From positions 248,001 to 312,000 of the forward strand of contig NZ_JADDUE010000001.1 in NCBI RefSeq assembly GCF_016526145.1: a stretch of 64,000 bases of DNA, given 5' to 3'. Each line of letters begins with the position of its first letter. Position 1 is the first letter of the stretch. The stretch comes from Saccharopolyspora galaxeae. GTDB lineage: Bacteria; Actinomycetota; Actinomycetes; Mycobacteriales; Pseudonocardiaceae. Below, piece after piece: positions 29,908 to 40,361 of this stretch. The position numbers and the translations under genes are program-made. The notes under the pieces were generated by a model. The model saw only the letters and a list, made by a program, of their open reading frames with translations, made no database searches and had not been told where the DNA came from.

Positions 29908-31146
29908 TCAACTTCCCGGGCCCGCCACGGTGGCGGGCTCGGGCCGAGCCGGGGTGGCCGCGCGATCGCGGTGCAGGAAGAACGCGACCGTTGCGGCGAT
30001 CAGGAAACCGATGCCGAACAGCGTGTAGGCGTTGCCGACCACCTGCTGCGAGAACGTCCAGTTCAGTTCCTTGTCGTCGGTGTAGGGCAAGTACCACTGC
30101 GGCCCGATCAGCACCACCAGCGTCGCGAACAGCACCGACAGCTGCACTCCGTACCAGCGGTGCCGCAGCGCCATCGCGAACAGCAGGGCCAGCGTCGGCG
30201 CCGCCCAGACCCAGTGGTGCGACCAGGAGATCGGGGAGATCAGCAGCACCAGGATCGCGTTGATCATCAGTGCCAGCGGGGTGTTGCGCGTGTTCAGCGC
30301 GTAGCGCATCCCGAGCACGGCCAGCACCAGCAGCAGCACCGAGCCGCCGATCCACAGCCCGTCCAGCGCACCACCGGTGATGTCCTGCTTGGCCAGCAGG
30401 CTGCGCAGCGTCAGGTTGCCCGCGTAGACCGCGCCCATGTCCTCGCCGGTGGACCACATCTCGCTGAGCCACCAGTCCGCCGAGTCGTTCGGCGCGGCCA
30501 GCAACCCCACCAGCACCGTCGCGGCGAACGTGCACGCCGAGATGGACAACGCCCGGAAGTCCTTGCGCAGCAGGAACAGCAGCAGGAACCCGAGCGGGGT
30601 GAGCTTGACGGCCGCCGCGATCCCGACCAGCAGCCCGCGCGGCCAGCGGGTGCGCGGCAGCAGGCAGTCCGCGGCGACCAGCGCCATCAGCACCAGGTTG
30701 ATCTGCCCGTAGTTGATCGTGTCGCGGGCCGGTTCGATCAACGTGATGAACGGCAGCAGCGCCGCGGTGCCCACCGCGACCAATCCCGCGCGCGGGGCCA
30801 AATACGGCGAGGAGCGCGCCAGCGAATACGCGGTGACGAGGATCGACAAGTGCGACAGGATCGCGACCGCGACCACCGCGCCGTCCTCGGACAGCGCCGT
30901 CAGGGGGCTGAACACGATCGCCGCGAAAGGCGGGTAGATGAACGGCAGCGTGCTGCTGTCCGGACTTTCCGGAGTGAGATCGCCGCTGTAGATCTCGTAA
31001 CCGTTCAGCCACGCTCGGGCACCGAGCCGGTAAATCTCGGTGTCCATGTATCCGCGGGTGTCGATCCAGTGCACGAACCAGATCGCGAGCACTTCCAGGA
31101 CTATCGCCGTGACCAGCAGGTACCTGCCGTCGCGTACCCGAGTCAC
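29908..31146 (-). CDS. GT87-family polyprenyl-phosphate-mannose-dependent glycosyltransferase
   Basis: 412 residues with about ten membrane spans. GT-C features near the start: WIDTRGYMDTEIYRLGARAW and LPFIYPPFAAIVFSPL, the family signature of mycobacterial alpha-mannosyltransferases such as PimE and Rv2181. Later ITLIEPARDTINYGQINLVL and PISWSHHWVWAAPTLALL are also typical. It likely adds a mannose to lipoarabinomannan-type or other envelope glycans from polyprenyl-phosphomannose outside the membrane. GTG 31146 has GGAAGGTGA upstream; GTG 31158 is an alternative. Divergent from glf over 283 bases that hold no other gene. Confidence 0.82.
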   Translation of the reverse strand: MTRVRDGRYLLVTAIVLEVLAIWFVHWIDTRGYMDTEIYRLGARAWLNGYEIYSGDLTPESPDSSTLPFIYPPFAAIVFSPLTALSEDGAVVAVAILSHLSILVTAYSLARSSPYLAPRAGLVAVGTAALLPFITLIEPARDTINYGQINLVLMALVAADCLLPRTRWPRGLLVGIAAAVKLTPLGFLLLFLLRKDFRALSISACTFAATVLVGLLAAPNDSADWWLSEMWSTGEDMGAVYAGNLTLRSLLAKQDITGGALDGLWIGGSVLLLVLAVLGMRYALNTRNTPLALMINAILVLLISPISWSHHWVWAAPTLALLFAMALRHRWYGVQLSVLFATLVVLIGPQWYLPYTDDKELNWTFSQQVVGNAYTLFGIGFLIAATVAFFLHRDRAATPARPEPATVAGPGS

Positions 31147-31243
31147 GCTTTCGATCACCTTCCCGGTCAAGGGCTGCTCGCGGGCGGCGACGATGCTACC
31201 GAATCCGACTCGCCGAGCGGGTCGCCGACCGGAGCGATATTGA

Positions 31244-32614
<1,371 letters not shown>

Positions 32615-32615
32615 C

Positions 32616-34604
32616 GTGACCGACCGGACCCCCGCCGCGTCCGGGGCTGCCGCGCAGCCCGCCGGGACCGGCCAAGCCACCGAGGGCGAGAGCAAGCTCA
32701 GCGACGTGACCTCGGTCCGCTCCGGCGGCCGCCGCAAGGTGGCGCCGGAGCAGGTGCTGCAGCGCGTGGTGTTCCCGCGCGGCGAGGACCCGCTGGACGT
32801 GCGCGCGCTCTACATCGACGAGCCGCAGGTCGGCACGACCACCGTGTCGTCCCGCCGGTCGATCAAGGTGCCCGCGCACAACAAGATCTCGCTGGCGTCC
32901 TACTTCAACGCCTTCCCGGCCAGCTACTGGAAGCGCTGGACGAAGGTCGACGAGGTGGTCCTGCGGCTGAAGGTCAAGGGCGCGGGCCGGCTCGACGTCT
33001 ACCGCTCGAAGCCGAACGGCGACAGCGTGCACCTGGAAGGTGCGCCGGTGTCCAGCGGGAAGGCCTGGACCTACCTGGAGTTCCGGGTCGCGATGCAGCC
33101 GTTCGAGGACGGCGGCTGGATCTGGTTCGACGTGTTCACCAACGACACCGCGCTGGAGATCGACGAGGCGGCCTGGACCACCGACGTCGAGCTGCCCAAG
33201 CAGAAGGTCGTCGTCGGCACCACCACGATCCGCCCGCAGGACTGCGTCGTCGCGTTGCAGACCCTGGGTGAGGACCCGCAGGTGCTGGACGTGGTGGAGA
33301 AGGTCGTCGTCGCCGACCAGGGCGGGCAGAAGATCCGCGATACCGAGGGCTTCGAGCTGGCCGCCGAGCGGCTCGGCGAGAAGCTGCAGGTGATCGAGCA
33401 GGCCAACCTCGGCGGCTCCGGCGGCTTCACCCGCGTGATGTACGAGGGCGTGCACAACTCCGACGCGGAGCAGGTGCTGCTGCTCGACGACGACATCGCG
33501 CTGGAACCGGACGGCGTGCTGCGCGCGAACGCCTTCGCCCGCGCCGCGACCCAGCCGGTGATCGTCGGCGGGCACATGCTCAACCTGCAGGCCCGGTCCC
33601 GGCTGCACACCATGGGCGAGGTCGTCGACGTCGGCGCGGGCATCTGGCGGGCCGCGCCGGGCGCGGTCACCGACTACGACTTCGCGAAGACCCCGCTGCG
33701 CAAGAGCAAGAAGCTGCACAAGCGGATCGACGCGAACTACAACGGCTGGTGGATGTGCCTGTTCCCGCGCGAGGTCGTGGAGAACACCGGGCTGCCGCTG
33801 CCGCTGTTCATCAAGATGGACGACGCGGAGTACTCGATCCGCGCGGCCGCGCGCGGCTACCCGACGGTGACGCTGCCGGGCGCGGCGGTGTGGCACATGC
33901 CGTGGACGGACAAGAACGACGCCACCGACTGGACGGCCTACTTCCACACCCGCAACCGGCTGATCATGGCCGCGCTGCACAGCCCGGAAGAGGTGCGCCA
34001 GGTCCTGGTCAAGCAGGGCCTGAAGCTGACCCTGCGGCACCTGCTGTCCATGGAGTACTCCACGGTCGCGGTGCAGCAGAAGGCGATCGAGGACTTCCTG
34101 TCCGGTCCGGACGAGTTGTTCCGCTCGCTGCGCACCGCCCGGCCCGAGGTGGTCGAGCTGCGCAAGCACTACGACGACGCGAAGACGCTGCCGTCGGCGC
34201 GGGAGTTCCCGCCGCCGTCCGCGGACCCGATCATGGCCGAGGGCCTGCTGAAGCCGCCGGTGAACCCGGCCGTGATCGCCGCGCGCGCCTCCAAGGCGCT
34301 GCTGCACAACCTGAAGGATCCGGAGCGCGAAGCGGGCGAGCGCCCGCAGCTGAACATCCCCGCGGACAGCGCCCGCTGGTTCCTGCTCGGGGCGCTGGAC
34401 AGCGCGACGGTGTCCAACGCCGACGGCAGCGGGGTGGCGTTCCGGCGCCGCGACCCGGAGGAGTTCCGCAGGCTCGGGTTCCGCGCGTTGGCGAACTACC
34501 GCAGGCTGGCCCAGGAATGGCCGCGGCTGCGCGAGCGCTACCGCGCGGCGCTGCCCGAGCTGACCAGCCCGGAGTCCTGGAAGCAGGTCTTCGACGAGAC
34601 GTGA
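32616..34604 (+). CDS. glfT2: galactofuranosyltransferase GlfT2
   Basis: 662 residues (637 in M. tuberculosis). An N-terminal beta-sandwich region (about 45-195) precedes the GT-A domain. DDD metal-binding motif in VLLLDDDIALEPD, the second acid pair in FIKMDDAEYSIRAA, and the His of VWHMPW. NGWWMCLFPREVVENTGLPL is also characteristic. It polymerises the galactan with alternating beta-1,5 and beta-1,6 linkages at the cytoplasmic face. The first 45 residues are a low-complexity extension absent from the core fold. It follows glf immediately. Confidence 0.96.
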   Translation: MTDRTPAASGAAAQPAGTGQATEGESKLSDVTSVRSGGRRKVAPEQVLQRVVFPRGEDPLDVRALYIDEPQVGTTTVSSRRSIKVPAHNKISLASYFNAFPASYWKRWTKVDEVVLRLKVKGAGRLDVYRSKPNGDSVHLEGAPVSSGKAWTYLEFRVAMQPFEDGGWIWFDVFTNDTALEIDEAAWTTDVELPKQKVVVGTTTIRPQDCVVALQTLGEDPQVLDVVEKVVVADQGGQKIRDTEGFELAAERLGEKLQVIEQANLGGSGGFTRVMYEGVHNSDAEQVLLLDDDIALEPDGVLRANAFARAATQPVIVGGHMLNLQARSRLHTMGEVVDVGAGIWRAAPGAVTDYDFAKTPLRKSKKLHKRIDANYNGWWMCLFPREVVENTGLPLPLFIKMDDAEYSIRAAARGYPTVTLPGAAVWHMPWTDKNDATDWTAYFHTRNRLIMAALHSPEEVRQVLVKQGLKLTLRHLLSMEYSTVAVQQKAIEDFLSGPDELFRSLRTARPEVVELRKHYDDAKTLPSAREFPPPSADPIMAEGLLKPPVNPAVIAARASKALLHNLKDPEREAGERPQLNIPADSARWFLLGALDSATVSNADGSGVAFRRRDPEEFRRLGFRALANYRRLAQEWPRLRERYRAALPELTSPESWKQVFDET

Positions 34605-34649
34605 GCACGCCCCCGCTGCAGACCATCCTGCCCCGACCCCGGAGACGAA

Positions 34650-35246
34650 GTGACTGCTGAACCGACGACGAAACCAGGCGCGACCGGCGCCGCGGAGCAG
34701 GAGTTCATTCCCGGCACGGACGAACCGATGCCGGAGGTCACCAACGAGACCCTCGCCCTGCGCAAGGTGCAGGGCACGCTGGCCAAGCCGCCGGTGGTCA
34801 AGGCGGCCAAGGCGATGTCGCTGTTCGGCGAGCACGCGGCCGGTTGGCTGGCGATCGGCGCCCTGGGCGCCGTGGTGGACCGCAAGCGCCGCGGCCAGTG
34901 GGTGACGGCCGCGGCCGGGGTGGCCGCCGCGCACGGCGCCTCGATCGCGGTCAAGCGGGTCGTGCGGCGCAGCCGCCCGGGAGACCCGCAGGTGAAGGTG
35001 CTGGTCGGGACGCCGAGCAAGCTCAGCTTCCCGTCCTCGCACGCGACGTCGACCACGACCGCCGCCGTGCTCTACGGCGGCCTGGTCGGCAAGCGGCTGA
35101 CCCCGGCGCTGGTGCCGCCGATGATGGTCAGCCGGATGGTGCTGGGGGTGCATTACCCGAGCGATGTTCTCGCCGGCTCGGCGCTCGGCGGTGCCGTGGC
35201 GCTGGGCGTGCGGCGGTTCATGAGACGGCGGAGGAACCGTGGCTGA
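34650..35246 (+). CDS. PAP2-type phosphatase (decaprenylphosphoryl-phosphoribose phosphatase homologue)
   Basis: 198 residues, three to four membrane spans in the C-terminal two thirds. The three PAP2 phosphatase motifs are present: KRVVRRSRP, SFPSSHATSTTTAA and SRMVLGVHYPSDVLAG. In mycobacteria the gene at this position (Rv3807c) is proposed to dephosphorylate decaprenylphosphoryl-5-phosphoribose on the way to the arabinose donor. GTG 34650 behind GGAGACGAA. It overlaps ubiA by 8 bases. Confidence 0.9.
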   Translation: MTAEPTTKPGATGAAEQEFIPGTDEPMPEVTNETLALRKVQGTLAKPPVVKAAKAMSLFGEHAAGWLAIGALGAVVDRKRRGQWVTAAAGVAAAHGASIAVKRVVRRSRPGDPQVKVLVGTPSKLSFPSSHATSTTTAAVLYGGLVGKRLTPALVPPMMVSRMVLGVHYPSDVLAGSALGGAVALGVRRFMRRRRNRG

Positions 35247-36408
35247 CAAGAACGAGAGCGGCGCGACCGTCAGCGAACCCGAAACCGATTCCGGCGCCGC
35301 CGGGACGAACGGTGTCGCGGCCGCGCACGAGGACGCTGGCGAGAACGGCCAGGTCGTGACGGAGACCGACGGCGAGCAGGCCGCGCGCGAAGAGGTCGAG
35401 GCCGACGCGGACGGCTCCATCGGCTCGGAGGCCGGCGGCAGCGCCGCCGTGCTGGAGGAGACCACCGAGCAGGCCGAGGACGACAAGGACAAGTCCTCGG
35501 ACGCCTACCACGCGAAGGTGACCGCGAAGGCGGGCACCGTCGGCGGCCTGATCAGCGGCCTGATCAAGGAGCTGCGGCCGAAGCAGTGGGTGAAGAACGT
35601 CCTGGTGCTGGCCGCCCCGTTCACCGCGGGCGCGCTGTGGGACCCGACGATCCTCGCCGACGCGGCGCTGGCGTTCGTGGTGTTCTCGATGGCCGCTTCG
35701 GGCATCTACTTCATCAACGACGCCATCGACGTGGAGTCCGACCGCCAGCACCCGACCAAGCGGAACCGGCCGATCGCGGCCGGTCTGATCCCGCTGCCGG
35801 TCGCGTACCTGGTGTGCGGGCTGCTGCTGGGTGGCTCGCTGGTGATCTCGGGCGTGGTCAGCATGGGCCTGCTGACGGTGATGGCGGTCTACATCGGGGT
35901 GCAGCTGGGCTACTGCTTCGGGCTCAAGCACCAGCCGGTGATCGACCTGTGCATCGTGGCCTCCGGCTTCCTGCTGCGCGCGGTCGCCGGTGGTGCCGCG
36001 GCCGGGCTGGTCATCACCCAGTGGTTCTACCTGGTGGTGGCGTTCGGCTCGCTGTTCATGGTGGCGGGCAAGCGCTACGCCGAGGTGAAGCTGGCCGCCG
36101 AGACCGGCGCGAAGATCCGCAAGTCGCTGAAGGCGTACTCGCCGTCGTACCTGCGGTTCGTCTGGGCCATCTCGGCGGCGATCACGATCATGAACTACTG
36201 CCTGTGGGCCTACGACATCCGCGCGATCGAGCAGTCCCGCTGGGGCATCATCTCGATCATCCCGATGGTGATCGCGATCCTGCGGTACGCGGTGGACGTG
36301 GACAAGGGCGTCGCGGGCGAGCCGGAAGAGGTCGCGCTCAAGGACAAGGTCCTGCTGGTCCTGGGCGCCTGCCTCGCGGGTTGCCTGTTCCTGGCGTACT
36401 ACCTGTAA
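35239..36408 (+). CDS. ubiA: UbiA-type decaprenyl-phosphate phosphoribosyltransferase
   Basis: 389 residues. After an unusually long acidic N-terminal extension of about 100 residues the UbiA core begins (KELRPKQWVKNVLVLAAPFT). First Asp-rich motif: FINDAIDVESDRQHPTKRNR. Second motif region: RYAEVKLAAETGAKIRKSLK, with YSPSYLRFVW. About nine membrane spans. It makes decaprenylphosphoryl-5-phosphoribose from PRPP and decaprenyl phosphate, the first step toward DPA (Rv3806c homologue). Start GTG 35239 with GAGGAACC. A strong terminator follows at 36428, closing the operon. Confidence 0.95.
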   Translation: MADKNESGATVSEPETDSGAAGTNGVAAAHEDAGENGQVVTETDGEQAAREEVEADADGSIGSEAGGSAAVLEETTEQAEDDKDKSSDAYHAKVTAKAGTVGGLISGLIKELRPKQWVKNVLVLAAPFTAGALWDPTILADAALAFVVFSMAASGIYFINDAIDVESDRQHPTKRNRPIAAGLIPLPVAYLVCGLLLGGSLVISGVVSMGLLTVMAVYIGVQLGYCFGLKHQPVIDLCIVASGFLLRAVAGGAAAGLVITQWFYLVVAFGSLFMVAGKRYAEVKLAAETGAKIRKSLKAYSPSYLRFVWAISAAITIMNYCLWAYDIRAIEQSRWGIISIIPMVIAILRYAVDVDKGVAGEPEEVALKDKVLLVLGACLAGCLFLAYYL

Positions 36409-36427
36409 ACCGCCGGCGGAAGTACGC

Positions 36428-36470
36428 GAACGCTCGACCGGGGTTTTCCCGGTCGAGCGTTCTGCTTTTC
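36428..36470 (+). terminator. intrinsic terminator of the glf-ubiA operon
   Basis: Perfect 15-base stem (36428-36442 with 36448-36462) and a GTTTT loop, followed by TGCTTTT. It is the strongest terminator in the window. Confidence 0.92.
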
Positions 36471-36547
36471 GCGGGTTGCCGCGGGGTCCTCCCGGTTGTC
36501 GCCGCAAGGACGACCTTTTCGCCCGCTCCGTTCGTAGTCTCACCGGC

Positions 36548-37507
36548 ATGTGCGCAGTGCAGAAGGCCGGTGTCCGGTCGCGGCGCAGACCGGTGCTGGC
36601 GGTGAGCGCAGCGGTGGGCTGCGCCGCGTTCCTCGGAGTTTCCTGCCTCGCGTGGTCGGCGGATTTCCCGCTCGGCTCGACCGCGGGCCACGTCGTGGTG
36701 GACGACGCGAGCGGCGAGGTCGAGTCGCAGGACAACGAGCACCTGAAGTTCCGCGCCGCGTCGGTGGTGAAGCTGCTCATCGCGCTGGACCACCTGGAAC
36801 GGCTCGATCCCGACGTGCCGATCACCGAAGACGACCGGTTGCTGCTGCAGCCGATGTTGCGCTCCAGCAATGACGACGTGGCCACCGCGTTGTGGGCGGA
36901 GGGCGGCGGGGTCGAGATCATCGAACGCGCGGTGGACAAGATCGGCTTGTCGGACACCGAACCGCCGCCGGCGGGCCAGGAAACCACCTGGGGCTACACC
37001 AGGATGAGCGCTTCGGACGTCGCCGCGACCTACCGCTACATCAGGCACGGGGCCGATCCCCGCACTCGGGATTTCATGCTGGAGAACCTGCGGCGGCACA
37101 CCGCCTGCGCCGCCGACGGTTTCGACCAGTCCTTCGGCCTGCCCAGCGCCGCGCCCGAGGTGGGTGCGGTCAAGCAGGGCTGGTCCGGTTTCGGCGCCTC
37201 GCCCGCGTCGGGCCGCAGGTGCAACGGCTCCGACGATCCGGCCCGCACCGGTGAGCTACTGGCCGATCTCGCGGGGCAGGCGGTGCGCGCGCCGGCCCCG
37301 GTGGACGACGTCCCGGCCGCGGCGGACGACGTCCCGGCCGCGGCGGAGCAGGCAGCGGACCCGAACACGACGCGGCGAGCCATGCACACCACCGGCATCG
37401 TCGACGACAAGATCGTCGTGCTGCTCACGCTGCAACCCGACGGCACCACCTGGCAGACCGCGGCGGACGCGGTGTCCGAACGCACCGGCGAGTTGCTGCA
37501 GAGCTGA
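36548..37507 (+). CDS. secreted beta-lactamase-fold serine hydrolase, copy A
   Basis: 319 residues. A signal-type N-terminus (basic RSRRR then PVLAVSAAVGCAAFLGVSCL) suggests export. Active-site motif Ser72-x-x-Lys75 in RAASVVKLLIALDH, a SxN-type motif in MLRSSNDD (about 106-108), and KQGWSG (about 205) in place of KTG. This is the penicillin-binding/beta-lactamase class A fold, but the region before the third motif is unusual, with four Cys-containing segments (HTACAADG, RRCNGSDDP). Possibly a D,D-peptidase or transpeptidase-related envelope enzyme. Next to a paralogue 113 bases downstream, about 55 percent alike by eye. Confidence 0.78.
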   Translation: MCAVQKAGVRSRRRPVLAVSAAVGCAAFLGVSCLAWSADFPLGSTAGHVVVDDASGEVESQDNEHLKFRAASVVKLLIALDHLERLDPDVPITEDDRLLLQPMLRSSNDDVATALWAEGGGVEIIERAVDKIGLSDTEPPPAGQETTWGYTRMSASDVAATYRYIRHGADPRTRDFMLENLRRHTACAADGFDQSFGLPSAAPEVGAVKQGWSGFGASPASGRRCNGSDDPARTGELLADLAGQAVRAPAPVDDVPAAADDVPAAAEQAADPNTTRRAMHTTGIVDDKIVVLLTLQPDGTTWQTAADAVSERTGELLQS

Positions 37508-37619
37508 TCTCCGCGGCGGGCCTCCGGGGTTCTGCGATCTCTTCCGGGCTGTCGAAGGGAATCCCCGATCTTCCGTCCGAAGTGGACCACTCGGCCGCGT
37601 AGCGGCATAGGCTCCGCTC

Positions 37620-38558
37620 GTGGCCAGTATTCGAAACCTCAAACATGCCAAGGAATTCGGTCGTTTCGTCGGTGCCGCGGCGGTCGGCCTCGCACTGCTG
37701 GCGTCTCCGGGAGTCGCCTCGGCCGCCGAACTTCCCGCGAACTCCACCGCCGCCCACGTCGTCATGGACGAGTCGGGCGGGAAGGTCCGTTCGAAGCACG
37801 ACGAGCACCGGAAGTTCCGCGCCGCGTCGGTGGTGAAGCTGCTCATCGCCGTGGACCACCTGGAACGCCTCGACCAGGCCAAGCCGATCCCCGAGGAGGA
37901 CAAGCTGCTGCTGCAGCCGATGCTGCGATCCAGCAACGACGACGCGGCCAGCGATTTCTGGGTGCGCAACGGCGGCGCCGAGATCATCGAGCGCTCGGTC
38001 GCCAAGATGGGGCTGCAGGACACCGTGCCGCCGCCCGCCGACCAGTCGAGCGTTTGGGGCTACACCGGCACCAGCGCCTCCGACATCGCCAAGACCTACC
38101 GCTACGTCCTGGACAAGACCGATGCCCGCACCCGGGACTTCGTGCTGACGAACCTGGGCAAGCACACCAAGTGCGCCGCGGACGGTTTCGACCAGTCCTT
38201 CGGCCTGCCCAGCGCCGCGCCCGAGGCGGACGCGGCCAAGCAGGGCTGGTCCGGCTTCGGCGACGGTCCCGCGCCGGGACAGGAGTGCAACGACTCCGAC
38301 GATCCCGCGCGCACCGGGCAGCTGCTGTCCTCGGAGCCGGTCCAGCGCTCCAAGGCGTCGGCTTCGGCGGAAAGCCGCGGCGGCGCTCGGCCGTTCGCGG
38401 CGAACGGCGACGTGGACCTCACCCGGCGAGCCATGCACACCACGGGCATCGCGGACGGCAAGATCGTCGTGCTGCTCACCCTGCAGCCCGATGGCACCCC
38501 CTGGCAGACCGCTGCCGACGGGGTGACCGCCAGCACCGAGGAGCTGCTGGCCGGCTGA
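37620..38558 (+). CDS. secreted beta-lactamase-fold serine hydrolase, copy B
   Basis: 312 residues. A clear signal peptide with a likely cleavage after ALLASPGVASA (about residue 35). Ser70-x-x-Lys73 in RAASVVKLLIAVDH, SSNDD about 35 residues later and KQGWSGFG as third motif. Large blocks are identical to copy A (DGFDQSFGLPSAAPE, RRAMHTTGI, KIVVLLTLQPDGT). It differs mainly in the linker before the last strand (KASASAESRGGARPFAANGD). The pair clearly arose by tandem duplication. GTG 37620. Its role in the envelope is inferred only from export and location. Confidence 0.8.
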   Translation: MASIRNLKHAKEFGRFVGAAAVGLALLASPGVASAAELPANSTAAHVVMDESGGKVRSKHDEHRKFRAASVVKLLIAVDHLERLDQAKPIPEEDKLLLQPMLRSSNDDAASDFWVRNGGAEIIERSVAKMGLQDTVPPPADQSSVWGYTGTSASDIAKTYRYVLDKTDARTRDFVLTNLGKHTKCAADGFDQSFGLPSAAPEADAAKQGWSGFGDGPAPGQECNDSDDPARTGQLLSSEPVQRSKASASAESRGGARPFAANGDVDLTRRAMHTTGIADGKIVVLLTLQPDGTPWQTAADGVTASTEELLAG

Positions 38559-38691
38559 CCCGCGGCCAGCGCCTCCGGGCCGCACCGCCTCGCCGACCGC
38601 TCACCGCGCGGGCGCCGCACCTCCGGGCCCGGGCGTTGAGCGGTTCTGCGCGGCGGGGCCGCTGATTCCGCCCGCTACCGCCGCTGCCTGC

Positions 38692-39960
38692 TCACGACGG
38701 GCGGTCGAGCCCGAGGCGGCGGGTGACGTCGTGCGCCATCCGCACCGCATAGCTCTGCCCGCGGTCCTGCGGATAGATCTGGGACATGGTGGCGAGCGTG
38801 ACGCCGGGCATCGGGGTTTCGTGCGCGGGGATCAGCGAGCGGTATTCCGGGGTGACGATCGGCTGCGCGAAACCGGCCTTGGAGAAGTGCCAGTTCGAGA
38901 TCCACGACTCGTCGAAGTCCGGGTTCAGCTTGCGCAGCCACGGGATGTAGCGCTCCAGCAGCTCGGCGGGCTCGGTGGTGAACCGCCAGTCGTCGCGCGG
39001 CACGTAGTTGCCGACGTAGACCACGTGCTTCCCGCCGTACTCGGCGCGGTCGACCATCCGGGTGTGCTCGACGACGGCGAGGAACGGGAACTCGGTGTCG
39101 TTGATGTTCAGCCAGTAGTACGGGATCAGGCTCCGCTCGCACTCCAGCACGAAGCAGGTGGCGCCGAGGTACTGGTTGCGCCACAGCACGTCGTCGGATT
39201 CGAGGTCGGCGGCGCGGGCGAACGCCGGCTGCGGAACCGTCACGATCAGCCGGTCGAACTCGTACTCGGCGCCGTCGGCGGTGCCCACCGCCACCAGGTC
39301 GGGCTGGCTGATCGAGCTGACCGGTTTGCCGAACTCGACCCGCCCGCCGCGCGCGGTCACCGCCTCCAGCAGCGCCCGGTACACCTGCTCGAACCCGCCG
39401 TGCACGTAGCCGAGGCCGAACGTGCGGTAGTGGATCCGCGCCCACAGCCAGGCCATCGAGATCTCACCTGCTCGCTCGCCGAACTTGCCGGTCAGCAGCG
39501 GTTCCCAGATGGTCTCGGTGACCCGGGGCCCGGCCCAGCGGCGCATCCAGTCCAGCGCGCGCACCGAGTTGAACCGGGAGCCGTCGCGGACCGCTTTGAG
39601 CGCCGCCGAGCTCGCCCCGAACCGCAGGCGGTCGAGCAGCGAGAACTCGGGGAACCGCAGCATTTCCGCCGGTGTGCCGAACGGGTGCGTCCGCCCGCCG
39701 TAGTAGACGCCGGTGGCGGGGGAGTGGAAGCGCAGCTTGTCGCCCAGGCCGAGCTCCTCGACCAGCTCGATCATCGCCCGGTCGGTCTTGAAGCTGTGGT
39801 GGTAGAACCGCTCCAGCGGTGTGCCGCCCACCTCGATCGAGGCCGCGAGCCCGCCGAGTTCGCCGGAGGCTTCCAGCACGGTCACGTCGTGGCCGGCCTT
39901 GACCGCGTCGAACGCGGCGGTCAGGCCGGTGGCACCCGCACCGACGACACCCAGCTTCAT
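38692..39960 (-). CDS. FAD-dependent amine-oxidase-type oxidoreductase
   Basis: 422 residues from ATG 39960, behind GGAG 7 bases upstream. The dinucleotide fold KLGVVGAGATGLTAAFDAVK and LEASGELGGLAASIEVGG shows FAD binding; the C-terminal end has the second FAD-contact region (TLATMSQIYPQDRGQSYAVR). The layout resembles protoporphyrinogen oxidase-like or UDP-Galp mutase-like proteins found beside polyprenyl glycosyltransferases. It is last in an operon with a GtrB-type transferase and a GtrA flippase (overlaps of 4 and 14 bases), so it may modify a lipid-linked sugar. Reaction unknown. Confidence 0.8.
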   Translation of the reverse strand: MKLGVVGAGATGLTAAFDAVKAGHDVTVLEASGELGGLAASIEVGGTPLERFYHHSFKTDRAMIELVEELGLGDKLRFHSPATGVYYGGRTHPFGTPAEMLRFPEFSLLDRLRFGASSAALKAVRDGSRFNSVRALDWMRRWAGPRVTETIWEPLLTGKFGERAGEISMAWLWARIHYRTFGLGYVHGGFEQVYRALLEAVTARGGRVEFGKPVSSISQPDLVAVGTADGAEYEFDRLIVTVPQPAFARAADLESDDVLWRNQYLGATCFVLECERSLIPYYWLNINDTEFPFLAVVEHTRMVDRAEYGGKHVVYVGNYVPRDDWRFTTEPAELLERYIPWLRKLNPDFDESWISNWHFSKAGFAQPIVTPEYRSLIPAHETPMPGVTLATMSQIYPQDRGQSYAVRMAHDVTRRLGLDRPS

Positions 39961-40361
39961 CCGAAACTCCACCTCTTGTTGATCAAGTACTGCAGCCCGA
40001 CGACCAGCGGGATCGCGGCCGCTTTGACCAGGTTCGGATTCCAGCCGAACGCCCCGGAGCCGAGCTGCAGCAGCAGGAACGTCAGCGCCATCCCGGCCAG
40101 GCCGACCGTGTAGAACCGGGCGAACCGCCGCAGCAGCCGGTCCCGGGTGCGGAAGTTCAACCAGGCGTTGAACACGAAGTTGTTCGCGATGCCCACGCTG
40201 GTGCTGATCGCGTTCGCCACCTGCTCGTGCATCCCGGCCACGTTGAACAGCAGCAGGAACAGCAGGTAGTCCAGGGTGACGCCGCAGACTCCGATGATCC
40301 CGTAGAGCACCAGCGCGCGGCTCGGCAGCGGCAGTTTGACCTGCTGCTCAGTCCTGGTCAT
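39957..40361 (-). CDS. GtrA-family membrane protein, copy 1
   Basis: 134 residues with four membrane spans (LVLYGIIGVCGVTLDYLLFL, VANAISTSVGIANNFVFNAW, then FYTVGLAGMALTFLLLQLGS and the last span ending LQYLINKRWSF). The NNFVFNAWLNFR and NKRWSFG motifs define GtrA. These proteins are thought to flip polyprenyl-phosphate sugars. It overlaps the GtrB-like gene upstream (14 bases) and the oxidoreductase gene downstream (ATGA), so the three are translated together. Confidence 0.9.
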   Translation of the reverse strand: MTRTEQQVKLPLPSRALVLYGIIGVCGVTLDYLLFLLLFNVAGMHEQVANAISTSVGIANNFVFNAWLNFRTRDRLLRRFARFYTVGLAGMALTFLLLQLGSGAFGWNPNLVKAAAIPLVVGLQYLINKRWSFG

